64,000 nucleotides of DNA. It comes from Runella defluvii. GTDB lineage: Bacteria > Bacteroidota > Bacteroidia > Cytophagales > Spirosomataceae. The notes under the pieces were generated by a model. It searched no databases. It was not told the origin of the DNA and worked only from the letters and a program-made list of their open reading frames with translations. Both the position numbers and the translations under genes were made by a program. Shown here piece by piece: positions 52,182-62,320 of the stretch; within the stretch, counting starts at the first letter, position 1, and each line of letters begins with the position of its first letter. Where the stretch lies: contig NZ_JACIBY010000007.1 of assembly GCF_014195535.1 (NCBI RefSeq), positions 270,186 to 334,185 of the forward strand. The letters run 5' to 3'.

Positions 52182-53900
52182 ATGAATAAACTATGTACTG
52201 CCTGTATTGTTTCCATTTGGCTGGTCATTGGGTTCGACAGTCTTGGCCAAGCCATTGACTTGAGTGCTTTGAAAGGTGGGGATACTAAAGTAAAAGTAAG
52301 CGGTGGCCTAAACAGTAACGTGGTTTATAATGCTAGCCAAGCGACCAATATTCCGCCCATTAGCTTGTTTTTGAGCGGAAATCTCAATGTAAGCTACCGA
52401 AACTTTAATCTTCCGTTGAGTGTCAATTACTCCAATCGGAAGTTTACGTACAGTCAGCCTTTCTCTTTCAACTTCGTCACGTTTCGGCCTTCCTATAAAT
52501 GGATTTCGGCAGAAATAGGGACTTGCTTTATGTCTTTTTCTCCCTATTCGCTCAGCGGTCACCAGTTTCAAGGTGTGGGCTTGACCCTCACGCCCAATCG
52601 GTGGAGCGTCAGTGCCATGTATGGGCGTCTTTTTAAAGCGACCGATGGCAATCCCGAGCTTCAACAACTTCCTACCTATCGGCGCATGGGGATGGGGGTC
52701 AAAACGGTATATAAATCTGACCATTTTACCCTTGGCTTGAGCCTTTTTAATGCGGCAGACAAGCCTAATTCGTTGGCGCACCTTTCTGAGCCACTTCGCC
52801 CTCAGCCGAAAGAGAACATGGTGGTGGGCTTAGAATTCAGTACCATGCTTTTTCGGAAATTAGAGGTGAGTGCCGCCTATCATTCCAGCTCGCTTAATGC
52901 CGATACCAATCAGCCTGATAGCAATGGCATCGCCCGTCAAAAATCACTTTCGGGTTGGCTGCTAAACAAATCATCGTTGGGGCAGTCGTATAATAGTTAC
53001 CGTATTGGAATGAATTACAATTTGAGTAAATCCAACGGCATTATCGGCATCGAATACCAAAAAGTCGATCCTGACTACATTACCTTGGGTGGTTATTATT
53101 TTGTCAATGATTTGGAGAACCTTACCCTTAAATACAGCCAAAGCCTGTGGTCGGGAAAAGTGAACTTGTCGGGTAGTTTGGGGCTTCAGCAAGACGACAT
53201 TGCCCGCCAAAAATCGTCGGGGCAACGACGCGTGGTCGGGATGGCAAACCTCATGTTTTCACCTTCTCAACGCTTAAACGCAGGACTCACGTTTTCCAAT
53301 TTTACTTCCTATTCGTTTGTGAGAACAGCCTTTGACGAAATTCGAAAATTGAATCCTTTTGAGCAATTAGATACCCTTAATTACCGCCAAATCAATCAGA
53401 ATATTTCAGCATTTGTCAATTATACGTTGTCTCAAACTGAAACAAGAGTGCAAACCATCAACGTCAATGTTTCTCAAATGCAGTCCGTTGCTAAGCAGGG
53501 CGACGTCGTGCGCGTGGGGCAACAATCGGGTTTTATCAATTCTGACATTACCTACAACTATCAATTACCCCAAAAAGCCCAAAGCATTGGGGTAGGGGTC
53601 AACACAAGTTTTAATACGATTGGTACCCAAAACTCCTTTTCGGTGGGGCCGTTGTTTCATGTCCAAAAAGGGTTTTTACAAAGTAAACTGACGACCAACA
53701 CCGCCTTGTCGTACATCTATTCAAAAGATGCGACATTAGAAACGAGCGCGGGGGCTTTTAATCTTCGCGAAAGCGCCCAGTATAATTGGGACAAAAAGAA
53801 TAGTCTCTCGGCCAATCTAGGCTTTACGCAAGTGTCGGGTTCTAACTTGGCGGGGCGCACGTATGTGTCGGCAACGGTGGGCTACATCAATCGTTTTTAA
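52182..53900 (+). CDS. Outer-membrane beta-barrel-like protein, first gene of surface operon
   Basis: 572 residues with a signal peptide (to GFDSLGQA). The mature part is made of many short amphipathic strands with alternating aromatic residues (NVSYRNFNLPLSVNYSNRKF, WSVSAMYGRLF, FTLGLSLFN, LEVSAAYHSS, YRIGMNYNLS, ATVGYINRF) and ends in Phe, as outer-membrane barrels do. It is longer than PorP/SprF proteins of the type IX system and I cannot place it in that family. It is followed 11 bp later by the TANFOR-like gene, so it may be its membrane anchor or channel. Confidence 0.75.
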   Translation: MNKLCTACIVSIWLVIGFDSLGQAIDLSALKGGDTKVKVSGGLNSNVVYNASQATNIPPISLFLSGNLNVSYRNFNLPLSVNYSNRKFTYSQPFSFNFVTFRPSYKWISAEIGTCFMSFSPYSLSGHQFQGVGLTLTPNRWSVSAMYGRLFKATDGNPELQQLPTYRRMGMGVKTVYKSDHFTLGLSLFNAADKPNSLAHLSEPLRPQPKENMVVGLEFSTMLFRKLEVSAAYHSSSLNADTNQPDSNGIARQKSLSGWLLNKSSLGQSYNSYRIGMNYNLSKSNGIIGIEYQKVDPDYITLGGYYFVNDLENLTLKYSQSLWSGKVNLSGSLGLQQDDIARQKSSGQRRVVGMANLMFSPSQRLNAGLTFSNFTSYSFVRTAFDEIRKLNPFEQLDTLNYRQINQNISAFVNYTLSQTETRVQTINVNVSQMQSVAKQGDVVRVGQQSGFINSDITYNYQLPQKAQSIGVGVNTSFNTIGTQNSFSVGPLFHVQKGFLQSKLTTNTALSYIYSKDATLETSAGAFNLRESAQYNWDKKNSLSANLGFTQVSGSNLAGRTYVSATVGYINRF

Positions 53901-53911
53901 TCAATCAGGAA

Positions 53912-55864
53912 ATGAAAACTATTCGATATATCGTACTCATGGCACTGGTCTTTCTGCCGCTGGCGAAAACGATGGCGCAGCATTTTCCAGTACAGGCAAC
54001 TTTTTATTCCAAACCACCTTATCCCATTTTCTTGTCGGATTATGCCAATCCTGTGGGTCAAAACTTGACGCTCAAAGTGTTGCTTCGGGACTTGAACTTA
54101 GGCCCTACGCAGATTTATTTTCGTTTTCGCATTTCAAGCAATCGGATGACGGTCGGAAATCCTTCGTTTCGGGGGAATTTACCCATTTTTACCCTGACTC
54201 CTGGCATTGTTCAGACCTTTACCCAAGCCGATTTTGGGAAGTATTTTGAGTGGACGAATCTGGGTATGAACCCGTTTTCGTATGCCCTACCACTACCAGA
54301 AGGGATTTATACATTTTCGGTTGAAATCATGGATGCGTTGACCAATAAACCCCTTTCCAAATCGGAACAACTCCCGCCCGTTTGGCTCATTGTGAACGAC
54401 CCGCCGCTGTTGGCGCAGCCGCAGAACGAAAGCATTCAAAAGATACAAAATCCACAAAACTTGGTCTTTCAGTGGATGCCGCGCCACCGTCAGGCCAATA
54501 CAGTTGAATACCAGTTTACGCTGACGGAATTGTTGGTGCCCGATAATTTCAACGGCAATTTACAGAACCTTTTCCTATCTCAGCCCCCTTATTACCGCAC
54601 CACCACGCTCAATCCCTCTTTTTTGTACGGGCCAACGCTTCCTCCGCTGATTGCGGGGCGTACCTACGGTTTTCGGGTGCGGGCGGTGGCCAAAAAAGGA
54701 TTTGAGGACATTGGTATTTTTCGGAACGATGGCTACAGCGAAGTGGGTATTTTTCATTATGGTGAAAAAAATCGCGCTCCCGTCATTCTTTCGGCCCGAT
54801 GGGGAAACGACGCCAAGCCTCTGATTACTTGGAAAGGCATCGAGCGACATGCTCAATTTGAGGTCTTTTACAAAAAAACAACGGTCACAGAGGAGGTATC
54901 TTTTCCATACTTTAGTTTATCTAACCCCTATCTCCAAAAAGTAGGAGAAAACACCTATGCGGGAAAAATCAATGCCGTAAGCGATGTTAAGTCAAGTTAT
55001 ACCTTTCGGGTAAGCGGTATCACGGGGGTTTCGGGCGAAGAGGCGCTTTCCTCGGGGCTTGTCACCTTACCGCCGATTGATTGGTCGAAAATCACCATCA
55101 ACGGAATCACGCGCGACGACGAAGATTACCTTGGGCTGTTGGCGGGGAAAAGCCGCAAAGATAACCCTAACCCTTTGGTGGCTACTTGCCAAAACCCACG
55201 CATCAATCCGACCGATACCAAAACCAACGCGGTAGTGCTGGGCGATACCCTTCATGCGGGTGGAACGGATGTGGTTGTGGTATCAGACGAATACGTCAAG
55301 GCCCTCATCAAAACACCGAGCGGAGGTACGACCGACGTCAAGCTTTATTATTCTGCCGATTTTCAAATCAATCAATACAACGAGCTGATTTCAGGGTATT
55401 TGACGGGGGAAGTAACCAACCATCGCATCAAACTCCTGAGTTCGGGAAATGCAGTTGGGGAAGAAGACATCACCAATCAGCAATTGATTTCACTTGGGGT
55501 AAGAACCGATTCGCTCAAAGTGCTGGCCAATCAGTTTCATGACCAAAGTAAGCAACAATTGAGCTATACCACTGCCTACAGGTACATTTCGGTCATTTCT
55601 ACGTCTTTACCTATCCTCCTAAATTTGCTGAAGGCCAAGCATGTATTACTTCAAGAAAGTATCCAAGTGCTCAACGGTGAGTTGGCTAAAAATCTATCCA
55701 ACCAGCAGCGAACCCAGCTGCAAACAATGAGAACCAAATTAACCGCTCAGTCGAATGAAACCCAACGAAACATGGATCGTTTGGGTACATACATCCAAAA
55801 TTTTGGAGGACGTAAGTTTCCCAATGAAGTTCAGGGGTTGCTTTTGCTTCAACTCTTTTTATAA
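53912..55864 (+). CDS. TANFOR-like secreted protein
   Basis: 650 residues, signal peptide to AKTMAQ. The N-terminal ~200 residues look like proteins annotated in Bacteroidota as TANFOR-domain proteins: PPYPIFLSDYANPVGQNLTL, VLLRDLNLGPTQIYFRFRIS, GKYFEWTNLGMNPF, LPEGIYTFSVEIMD and NDPPLLAQPQN with FQWMPRH. This match is from memory of the pattern. Fibronectin-III-like strands follow (YGFRVRAVAKKGFEDIG, ARWGNDAKPLITW). A C-terminal helical/coiled-coil part (about 560-640) has LLKAKHVLLQESIQVLNGELA. Function unknown; exported to the surface or periplasm. Confidence 0.65.
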   Translation: MKTIRYIVLMALVFLPLAKTMAQHFPVQATFYSKPPYPIFLSDYANPVGQNLTLKVLLRDLNLGPTQIYFRFRISSNRMTVGNPSFRGNLPIFTLTPGIVQTFTQADFGKYFEWTNLGMNPFSYALPLPEGIYTFSVEIMDALTNKPLSKSEQLPPVWLIVNDPPLLAQPQNESIQKIQNPQNLVFQWMPRHRQANTVEYQFTLTELLVPDNFNGNLQNLFLSQPPYYRTTTLNPSFLYGPTLPPLIAGRTYGFRVRAVAKKGFEDIGIFRNDGYSEVGIFHYGEKNRAPVILSARWGNDAKPLITWKGIERHAQFEVFYKKTTVTEEVSFPYFSLSNPYLQKVGENTYAGKINAVSDVKSSYTFRVSGITGVSGEEALSSGLVTLPPIDWSKITINGITRDDEDYLGLLAGKSRKDNPNPLVATCQNPRINPTDTKTNAVVLGDTLHAGGTDVVVVSDEYVKALIKTPSGGTTDVKLYYSADFQINQYNELISGYLTGEVTNHRIKLLSSGNAVGEEDITNQQLISLGVRTDSLKVLANQFHDQSKQQLSYTTAYRYISVISTSLPILLNLLKAKHVLLQESIQVLNGELAKNLSNQQRTQLQTMRTKLTAQSNETQRNMDRLGTYIQNFGGRKFPNEVQGLLLLQLFL

Positions 55865-55894
55865 CTGCCCAACGCCCGTTAATCTCTTAAAGTT

Positions 55895-58800
55895 ATGTTT
55901 GCTCGAAATAACCTATTGATACTCTTCTTTTTATGGTTTGTGCTGACCGCCCCCGTTACCTACGCAGGCAACGATCTCACTACGACCAGTGGCGGTGAAA
56001 ATCAGCGCAAAACCATGCTGGCGTTGGAAGCAGCCCTCAATAAAAGCCTCAGTGTGCCTAATGCGGTGGAAATGGTCAACGTGCTTTCGCCCACTCAAAT
56101 TCCAACGGCAGATTTGACCCAAGAGGCGAAAGAAGCCAAAGCATTGTTTGAAGAGCTGGAGCGGCAGAATAAGGTGTTAACTCAGTTTAAAAACAATCCC
56201 CTGCAATCATTGCCCGTAGCGATTCCGTTGGACGGTACAGGTCAGGGATATTTGGCCTTAAAAAAAGCAGTTTTTTACCCTACTCACGTCGAATTGGAAG
56301 TGTATGCTCGTCTGTATTTGGGTGACGAAGAACTTTATTTCGGCAATAAAAAAGTGAATTACGTGCCTGGCTCGGGTTTTGCGGGCAATGCCTCTTTGGC
56401 CTTGCTGGGCACGCAAGAATTTTCAAATGCACAATACAAACTAAGCCTGACAGGGGGCACCGCCGCCAACTTGCCCAATGCCAACGCAACCCAACTGAAA
56501 ATCAATTGTGGAGCTTTTGAAGCGTTGGTGTTGAAGGGAAAATTTGAATTTAACAAAGAGAGTTTTCTCAAACTGGACGCCAAAGGCTATCCGATGGCGG
56601 AGGGGACGGTGGTTACTTCGGGGATTGACATTCAAGTAACTAACCTAAGTTCGCTCACGGTCAAACTCAAAGACCCCTTGGCATTTACTTTGAAAAAGTC
56701 AGTGACGACGATGGGGTTTCTTTTAAGCGAAGCGTTCTTTGATTTTTCAGAAAAAAACACCCCTACCGTCATTTCAGCACAGGTGGGAATGTTTTTGGGT
56801 AGTTCAACGGTCCTTATAAACCAATGGACGGGATTATATACAGTCAATTCAAGGGTGTATCTGCCTCAGTTTTTTATTCCTGCTACGCCTTCCAATCCTA
56901 CCCCAGAGCGCCCCAGCTTTTCATCGTCTGTTTTTTTGATGGATGCCTCTGGAATTTATATGAAAGTGGTAGGGAGCAACGTCGCGAACTTTAAACAACT
57001 CGGTGGCTCGCCCATGAGTATTGATCAAATAAGTTTTGAAATCAAAAAAAGCAACTACACTTCGTTTGCACTTAGCGGAAAAATTGGGGTTCCCATTGCT
57101 AAAAATCCCTTCAAAAAGAACAGCCCAACGTACGATTTGGCGACGGCCAGCCCCGAGGAATACATCACTTACACAGGAAGTATTGATGACAAGTCACAAA
57201 ACTTTGCGTTGAAGGTTAAAAAACAAGACAATCTCTATTTTGTTGGGGCTAAATCGGCCCTAAGGGAGGATTCAAAAGTGGAATTTGTCGAGGATTCACC
57301 CACGTATGTCAACAACAGAAGGGCTACCACGGGCGGAGCTACGGATACAGAAGGGACAGGTAGCGATGAGTTGGAGGAAATAAAAGACACATCAGGACTC
57401 AGGACGGGAAGCCACCGCTTACAAGCACGTCTGGTGACACCCAAGTTGAACTTTCGCTACGTTATCGGATTAGATGTGCAGGGAAAGCAGGTTTCGCACG
57501 ATACAGCATCCCTCAAAAATGTACTTTCGCTGGGTGTGATTTTGGTCGAAGATTTGGTGGTGGGGTATTCTTTTTTGGCGAAAAGACCCATTTTTAAGTT
57601 TACCCGCATGGGCTACGAGCGTTTGGGAAATGCCCCTGTATTCGGCAAAATTGGTTTGAAAAGATTAATGGCTTATTACAGCGATGCCGATAAACAGTGT
57701 ACCGTTAATTTTACTTTCTACGCCAACCATAATCCTGTTTCCAAACAAGTTGTTTATGATGCGATTCCCGATACTACTTCAGGTTTAAATATCACGGCAG
57801 GCGTTGATATTGTTTTCGATTGGGAGGTCAGTGACAGACAGACAAGTGAAGTTGATTTTAAAGCAAACTTTAAAAGTATCAGCCTGAGTATTCTCCAATT
57901 AAAAACGGGTGACGACATGGGCTTTACCCTCGATGGCACTTTAGCTTATGACCACAACGATGAAGAATTTGGCACAGTTTGCCGAGGGAATATCACCGCA
58001 GAGTTTAAAATTAAGGGACTGAAAAAATTGGCGACGGGAAAACAAGTTGCCCCAGCCATGCCAGCAGAAGACCGAGAGTCGCCGCGCATGACAGTTAACT
58101 GGGTTGGTGGGCGAATTGAAAAACCTGCTGACGGAGGGAAAGCCTTTTCATTTACGTATTTTGATTTTCTTCTTTCGTTTGGAGAAGGTGGAGCTGTGAT
58201 TGGCCCTAACTCAGTCGTCAATGGTTTTGGGGCAGGTTTTGCCGCTAACATGACCCAAACCAATGAAGTTGGCTCACGCTATTCGTTGACGGGGAAAAAG
58301 TATATTCCTCGCCGTGCGACAGGTGGAGGGCTCATTGCGGTCACTTTTGCATCGTTGGAAAAAACCCAGCGTGGATTTATTGGGGTGTACGTGGAAGGAG
58401 CCAAAGCCTCAGACAGGGAAAGTGCGGGAGGCTTTCGTAAACTCAGCATTTTTGGTACGTGGGAGTTTGCGCGCGATAAAGTGACTTTAGAGCCAATTGA
58501 TGCCAAAGGAGCACTTACTGCGGCTAAAATCCCTAATTCAACAACAAGTTCACCCACCACTGCTCCAAATCCTACTGTCCAAAAAAACCTAACTTCTGCC
58601 CAAATTAACAATGCAGTCAAAATGTTGGACGTGCCGTTGGATGATAAATTTGCCATCTTCAAATTTGACCTCACCTTCGACTGCACTACCGACGATTTTA
58701 TCATGGAGGGAAATGTGTATGGCTTTATGCACGCCCCCCTCAAAACAGATACCACAGGTAAAAGCACCGATGGAAATCGCTCCTACGTAAGAGGTGCTGC

Positions 58801-60136
58801 CGATAGCCAAGGCGCAGGTTTTTTGGGGATGGTTAGTTTTAAATTGATAGTAAAAAATCTTATTGGGGAAAATAAAGAAAACAAAGAAAATAAGAAAAAT
58901 GGGCTTGATAAAAAGAATGAGCCAAATCCCGTCAATGGTTATCTCTGGATTGGTCGCCCTGACCAGCCTCTGGCCATCGAAATCAACATTAACCTTGGCA
59001 AAGAAGAATCACCTACCTATCTCAAAATCGGGGCGACATTCTATGTAGTGGGAGGAAACGTCCCGTTGCCAAGTAACAAAGTCGTTTATACACCAATCGT
59101 CGAGAATGCCAAAAGCCAAATCAATAATGAATTGATAGCCAGGGGGCAACGTCCAATATATTTTGATTTGCCTACTTCGGTTACGATGGATGGTACTTCC
59201 TATTTTAGTTTGGGTCTTTCGTTGGGAGGTTCAGTTTATCTTTCTACCCCCACAAAAGCCGTATCAGTTTATGCCAATCTGACACTCGGACTTGGCTTTA
59301 TGGTTGCCTATGATAAAAACTTTTTGTCCTGCAACGAATCCCATTGGTTGGGTTCAGGGGTATTCCACGGTTCGGGCGATTTGGGTATCGTGCTTAATAT
59401 TAAGAAGACTCAAACGAAATTTGAGATTCTTAAAGGGGCAATTACGGCGGGAGGTGTATTTGATTTTAAAGGTAGCTACGGTGCCATGACGTTTGAGTAC
59501 AGCTTATTGGGAGGTATTGTAGAAGGAAAAGCCTTTATGAAATTTGGTGATTCCCCTTGTTTAGCAGGAAACGAAACGTATGACCTTAATTCTCGTGTCA
59601 ATCTGGTGCAGGGAACATCCCCTTCCGCTGAAATTATCAGAAGTGAAGAAACCTCAACGGCCAGCGCACATTACACCGAATTGATGATTCAACGGCACGA
59701 AATGATTATTCTGAAAATGGATCCTGCAGTACCTGTTTATGAATGGTGTAATCTTCGGGTGAATGGGCAAGTTATTGAAAACGTTTTCATTGCCGCCAAT
59801 TACTACTCCTACGGTTCAGGTTTAAAACGGTTTGTTCATCAACAACCGAACAATCAAATTCGATTTGTTTCAAATAATGCTGATTATGACATGGATAGCC
59901 GAAAACTGTATAAAAAGTGGACAGCACTCCACAATCCCAACGTTGACTTGACATTGGTGGCCGAATTGGTGATTACCGAGGGTAACCAAGCACCAGATAC
60001 TGCATGGATACCGATTGAAGGCACTGACTTTAAACAAACCTTTACTTTCAGAACGCGAACCTGGAACTCCTTTAATGATTGGGAAGCCACCAAGATAAAG
60101 GGTAGCGACCGCTGGCATTATATCAGAAATCCGTAA
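55895..60136 (+). CDS. 1413-residue exported protein of unknown family
   Basis: A very large protein with a signal peptide (MFARNNLLILFFLWFVLTAPVTYAG). A short helical N-terminal part (about 30-110, with EAKEAKALFEELERQNKVL) is followed by over 1200 residues of beta-rich sequence. Several strand patterns recur (TFSFTYFDF-like, LGLSLGGSVYLS, FVVGG), but there is no clean tandem repeat. A Lys/Asn-rich low-complexity linker at about 988-1010 (58856-58925) splits it in two. No catalytic motif or named domain was recognised. It lies 30 bp after the TANFOR-like gene. Confidence 0.7.
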   Translation: MFARNNLLILFFLWFVLTAPVTYAGNDLTTTSGGENQRKTMLALEAALNKSLSVPNAVEMVNVLSPTQIPTADLTQEAKEAKALFEELERQNKVLTQFKNNPLQSLPVAIPLDGTGQGYLALKKAVFYPTHVELEVYARLYLGDEELYFGNKKVNYVPGSGFAGNASLALLGTQEFSNAQYKLSLTGGTAANLPNANATQLKINCGAFEALVLKGKFEFNKESFLKLDAKGYPMAEGTVVTSGIDIQVTNLSSLTVKLKDPLAFTLKKSVTTMGFLLSEAFFDFSEKNTPTVISAQVGMFLGSSTVLINQWTGLYTVNSRVYLPQFFIPATPSNPTPERPSFSSSVFLMDASGIYMKVVGSNVANFKQLGGSPMSIDQISFEIKKSNYTSFALSGKIGVPIAKNPFKKNSPTYDLATASPEEYITYTGSIDDKSQNFALKVKKQDNLYFVGAKSALREDSKVEFVEDSPTYVNNRRATTGGATDTEGTGSDELEEIKDTSGLRTGSHRLQARLVTPKLNFRYVIGLDVQGKQVSHDTASLKNVLSLGVILVEDLVVGYSFLAKRPIFKFTRMGYERLGNAPVFGKIGLKRLMAYYSDADKQCTVNFTFYANHNPVSKQVVYDAIPDTTSGLNITAGVDIVFDWEVSDRQTSEVDFKANFKSISLSILQLKTGDDMGFTLDGTLAYDHNDEEFGTVCRGNITAEFKIKGLKKLATGKQVAPAMPAEDRESPRMTVNWVGGRIEKPADGGKAFSFTYFDFLLSFGEGGAVIGPNSVVNGFGAGFAANMTQTNEVGSRYSLTGKKYIPRRATGGGLIAVTFASLEKTQRGFIGVYVEGAKASDRESAGGFRKLSIFGTWEFARDKVTLEPIDAKGALTAAKIPNSTTSSPTTAPNPTVQKNLTSAQINNAVKMLDVPLDDKFAIFKFDLTFDCTTDDFIMEGNVYGFMHAPLKTDTTGKSTDGNRSYVRGAADSQGAGFLGMVSFKLIVKNLIGENKENKENKKNGLDKKNEPNPVNGYLWIGRPDQPLAIEININLGKEESPTYLKIGATFYVVGGNVPLPSNKVVYTPIVENAKSQINNELIARGQRPIYFDLPTSVTMDGTSYFSLGLSLGGSVYLSTPTKAVSVYANLTLGLGFMVAYDKNFLSCNESHWLGSGVFHGSGDLGIVLNIKKTQTKFEILKGAITAGGVFDFKGSYGAMTFEYSLLGGIVEGKAFMKFGDSPCLAGNETYDLNSRVNLVQGTSPSAEIIRSEETSTASAHYTELMIQRHEMIILKMDPAVPVYEWCNLRVNGQVIENVFIAANYYSYGSGLKRFVHQQPNNQIRFVSNNADYDMDSRKLYKKWTALHNPNVDLTLVAELVITEGNQAPDTAWIPIEGTDFKQTFTFRTRTWNSFNDWEATKIKGSDRWHYIRNP

Positions 60137-60202
60137 ACGTGGATGAGGAGCGCAAGGCCTGAAAAAAGTGAACGAATGAACCCTTGAAACAAAACAGATA
60201 AA

Positions 60203-62320
60203 ATGAATAATTCTTTCCTAAGACGAATTTTATTTATCGCACTGGCCGCTATTCTAGGGGTGGTTGAGGTGAGCAATGGGCAAAGTAAACCCGCACCTGC
60301 CGCCAAACCGAAAAAATACAACATGTCTAATGAAAAAATGGAGGCCAAGCCTTCGGTGGGTATAGTGGTAAAAGCCATTCAAAGCCGTATTTGCCTGCGT
60401 TGGATTCCTGTAATGCAGAGCTATTGGGAGTTTGGCCATCGAGATGGATACATTGTAGAACGTATTAATGTAAAGACCAAACAGCGAGTTGTCATCAGCA
60501 ACCGAGTAATGCCCAAACGATCTGCCGATTGGCAGTCATTTTTGGACAAAAAAGACCGAAACTACAGTTTGCTTTATGCTGCCCTCTATGAAGAACCCGA
60601 ATTTTCGAATGACCCAATCACCCAAATAAACGAACGCCGCCAGTTGTTCCACTTTGCTCTTTTCTGTGCCGATATGGACTTTCAAGCAGCCTGCATGGCT
60701 GGTTTAGGGCTGATTGATTCTACGGCCGTATCAGGCGAGCGTTATCAATACGTTGTCAGTCACAAATCAGCGGCACGCTACAAGTTGTTGTCAGGGATTT
60801 CGATGGAAGTTGGTTTGGGGGATGTCAATGTCTTACCCGATATTTCAAATTTCAGCGGTAAAGTGGGCGGAAAAGTAGTGACGTTGCTTACTCCAACCGC
60901 ATCCCTTCGACAGTCGTACAATCAGTATCAAATTGAGCGTTCGGACGATTCAATCCACTACCAATCTATTACTGAATTGCCTATTATCGTTACGAACAAA
61001 CTGGATACGTTGGCCATTGCTGATACGTTGGTCAGCGAAGATACTTTTTATTACTATCGTATTCGGGGGATAACGGTATTTCAGGAAAAAGGCCCTTATT
61101 CTTCACCTCTTCGAGTAAAAGCGAAAACTACACTGCCAAGCCCTGAAATTTACGCAGTCAAGGAGACGACCGATAAGGCGATGTTGGAAGTACAATGGCT
61201 CTACAAAGATAGTTTGAATCAATACATAGACCATTACCAAATTGTGGGTTCATTAGAGCCAAATGGTTCATTTGTTTCCCTCAAAGATTCCATTCCCGCT
61301 GACCAGCACCTCGCTTTCATCAAGGCTATGGTGCCAACATCTGGATTTACTTTTTTTATCAAGCTTCGGACGTTTACAAAGAAAGGGGCTGTGCTCGAAA
61401 CCCTTTCCATGCCCGTGGTGCTGGCCGACGATGATGCACCCGCGCAGCCTCAAGGACTCAAGGGAAGTATCAAAGTGGAGGGTGAACAGGCGATTGTGAC
61501 CGTTTCGTGGATGGCCAATCCCGACGCTGATTTATTTGGATACTATCTCAACCGAAGAGACCGTGAAAGTGGACAATTTTATCGGGTGAACAATTCATTT
61601 ATTACCCAAACAACGCTCACGGACACCATCTACTTGCGGCAAATGCAAAAGTATGTTCACTATACTGTGAAGGCCATTGATATGTTGTTTAAAGAGTCGA
61701 TTGATTCTAAAGTGCTTATCTTGAAAGTACCCGACATCAATCCCCCCACCTCGCCCATCATCGACAGCTTTGCGGTAGAAGATAAAAAAATCTTTCTCCG
61801 CTGGACGCGCAGCTATTCTGACGACGTTCAAAAACACATTTTGTACCGAAAAAAACTGCCTACGACGGCTTGGGAAGAAGTAATGACCCTGACCGATACC
61901 CTTCGGAATACGTATATTGATTCAAACGTGGTGGAAAAAAGTCTCTATGCTTATACGCTCATTGCGTTCGACGACACCCAAAACCAGTCAGAACCAGCGA
62001 GCCCAGTGGTTCTTGAAACGCCCTACTTTACCCAAAACGTTGATTTTGTTCGCTTTAGCTCAGTATTGGATACCGTCGATTATCGGGTCAAACTGTCATG
62101 GGAATGCAAGCAAACTGATAAAATTGACAATTTCTTGATTTACCGTGCCTCACAAGGAAAGGAATTGGCTTTTGTCAAAAAAATGGATAAAAACAACCGT
62201 GAATGGCGTGATTTGATTGAGGTTGAGCCCAATACGGTGTATAAATACGTCATTCGGGCTAAAATGCAGGAAGGGTACTTGTCGGGTTGGAAAGAAACTG
62301 AAATTGAGTTGAAACCATGA
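60203..62320 (+). CDS. Secreted fibronectin type III-domain protein
   Basis: 705 residues, signal peptide to about VSNGQS, then an Ala/Pro/Lys-rich segment. An N-terminal domain has RICLRWIPVMQSYWEFGHRDGYIVER (Fn3-like strands). At least three to four Fn3-like modules follow, marked by YYRIRGITVFQEKGPYSSPL, VSWMANPDADLFGYYLNR, KIFLRWTRSYSDDVQKHILYR, YAYTLIAFDDTQNQSEPAS and KLSWECKQTDKIDNFLIYR. This pattern is common to extracellular scaffold proteins. The stop codon overlaps the next start (ATGA), so the two are made together. Confidence 0.8.
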   Translation: MNNSFLRRILFIALAAILGVVEVSNGQSKPAPAAKPKKYNMSNEKMEAKPSVGIVVKAIQSRICLRWIPVMQSYWEFGHRDGYIVERINVKTKQRVVISNRVMPKRSADWQSFLDKKDRNYSLLYAALYEEPEFSNDPITQINERRQLFHFALFCADMDFQAACMAGLGLIDSTAVSGERYQYVVSHKSAARYKLLSGISMEVGLGDVNVLPDISNFSGKVGGKVVTLLTPTASLRQSYNQYQIERSDDSIHYQSITELPIIVTNKLDTLAIADTLVSEDTFYYYRIRGITVFQEKGPYSSPLRVKAKTTLPSPEIYAVKETTDKAMLEVQWLYKDSLNQYIDHYQIVGSLEPNGSFVSLKDSIPADQHLAFIKAMVPTSGFTFFIKLRTFTKKGAVLETLSMPVVLADDDAPAQPQGLKGSIKVEGEQAIVTVSWMANPDADLFGYYLNRRDRESGQFYRVNNSFITQTTLTDTIYLRQMQKYVHYTVKAIDMLFKESIDSKVLILKVPDINPPTSPIIDSFAVEDKKIFLRWTRSYSDDVQKHILYRKKLPTTAWEEVMTLTDTLRNTYIDSNVVEKSLYAYTLIAFDDTQNQSEPASPVVLETPYFTQNVDFVRFSSVLDTVDYRVKLSWECKQTDKIDNFLIYRASQGKELAFVKKMDKNNREWRDLIEVEPNTVYKYVIRAKMQEGYLSGWKETEIELKP

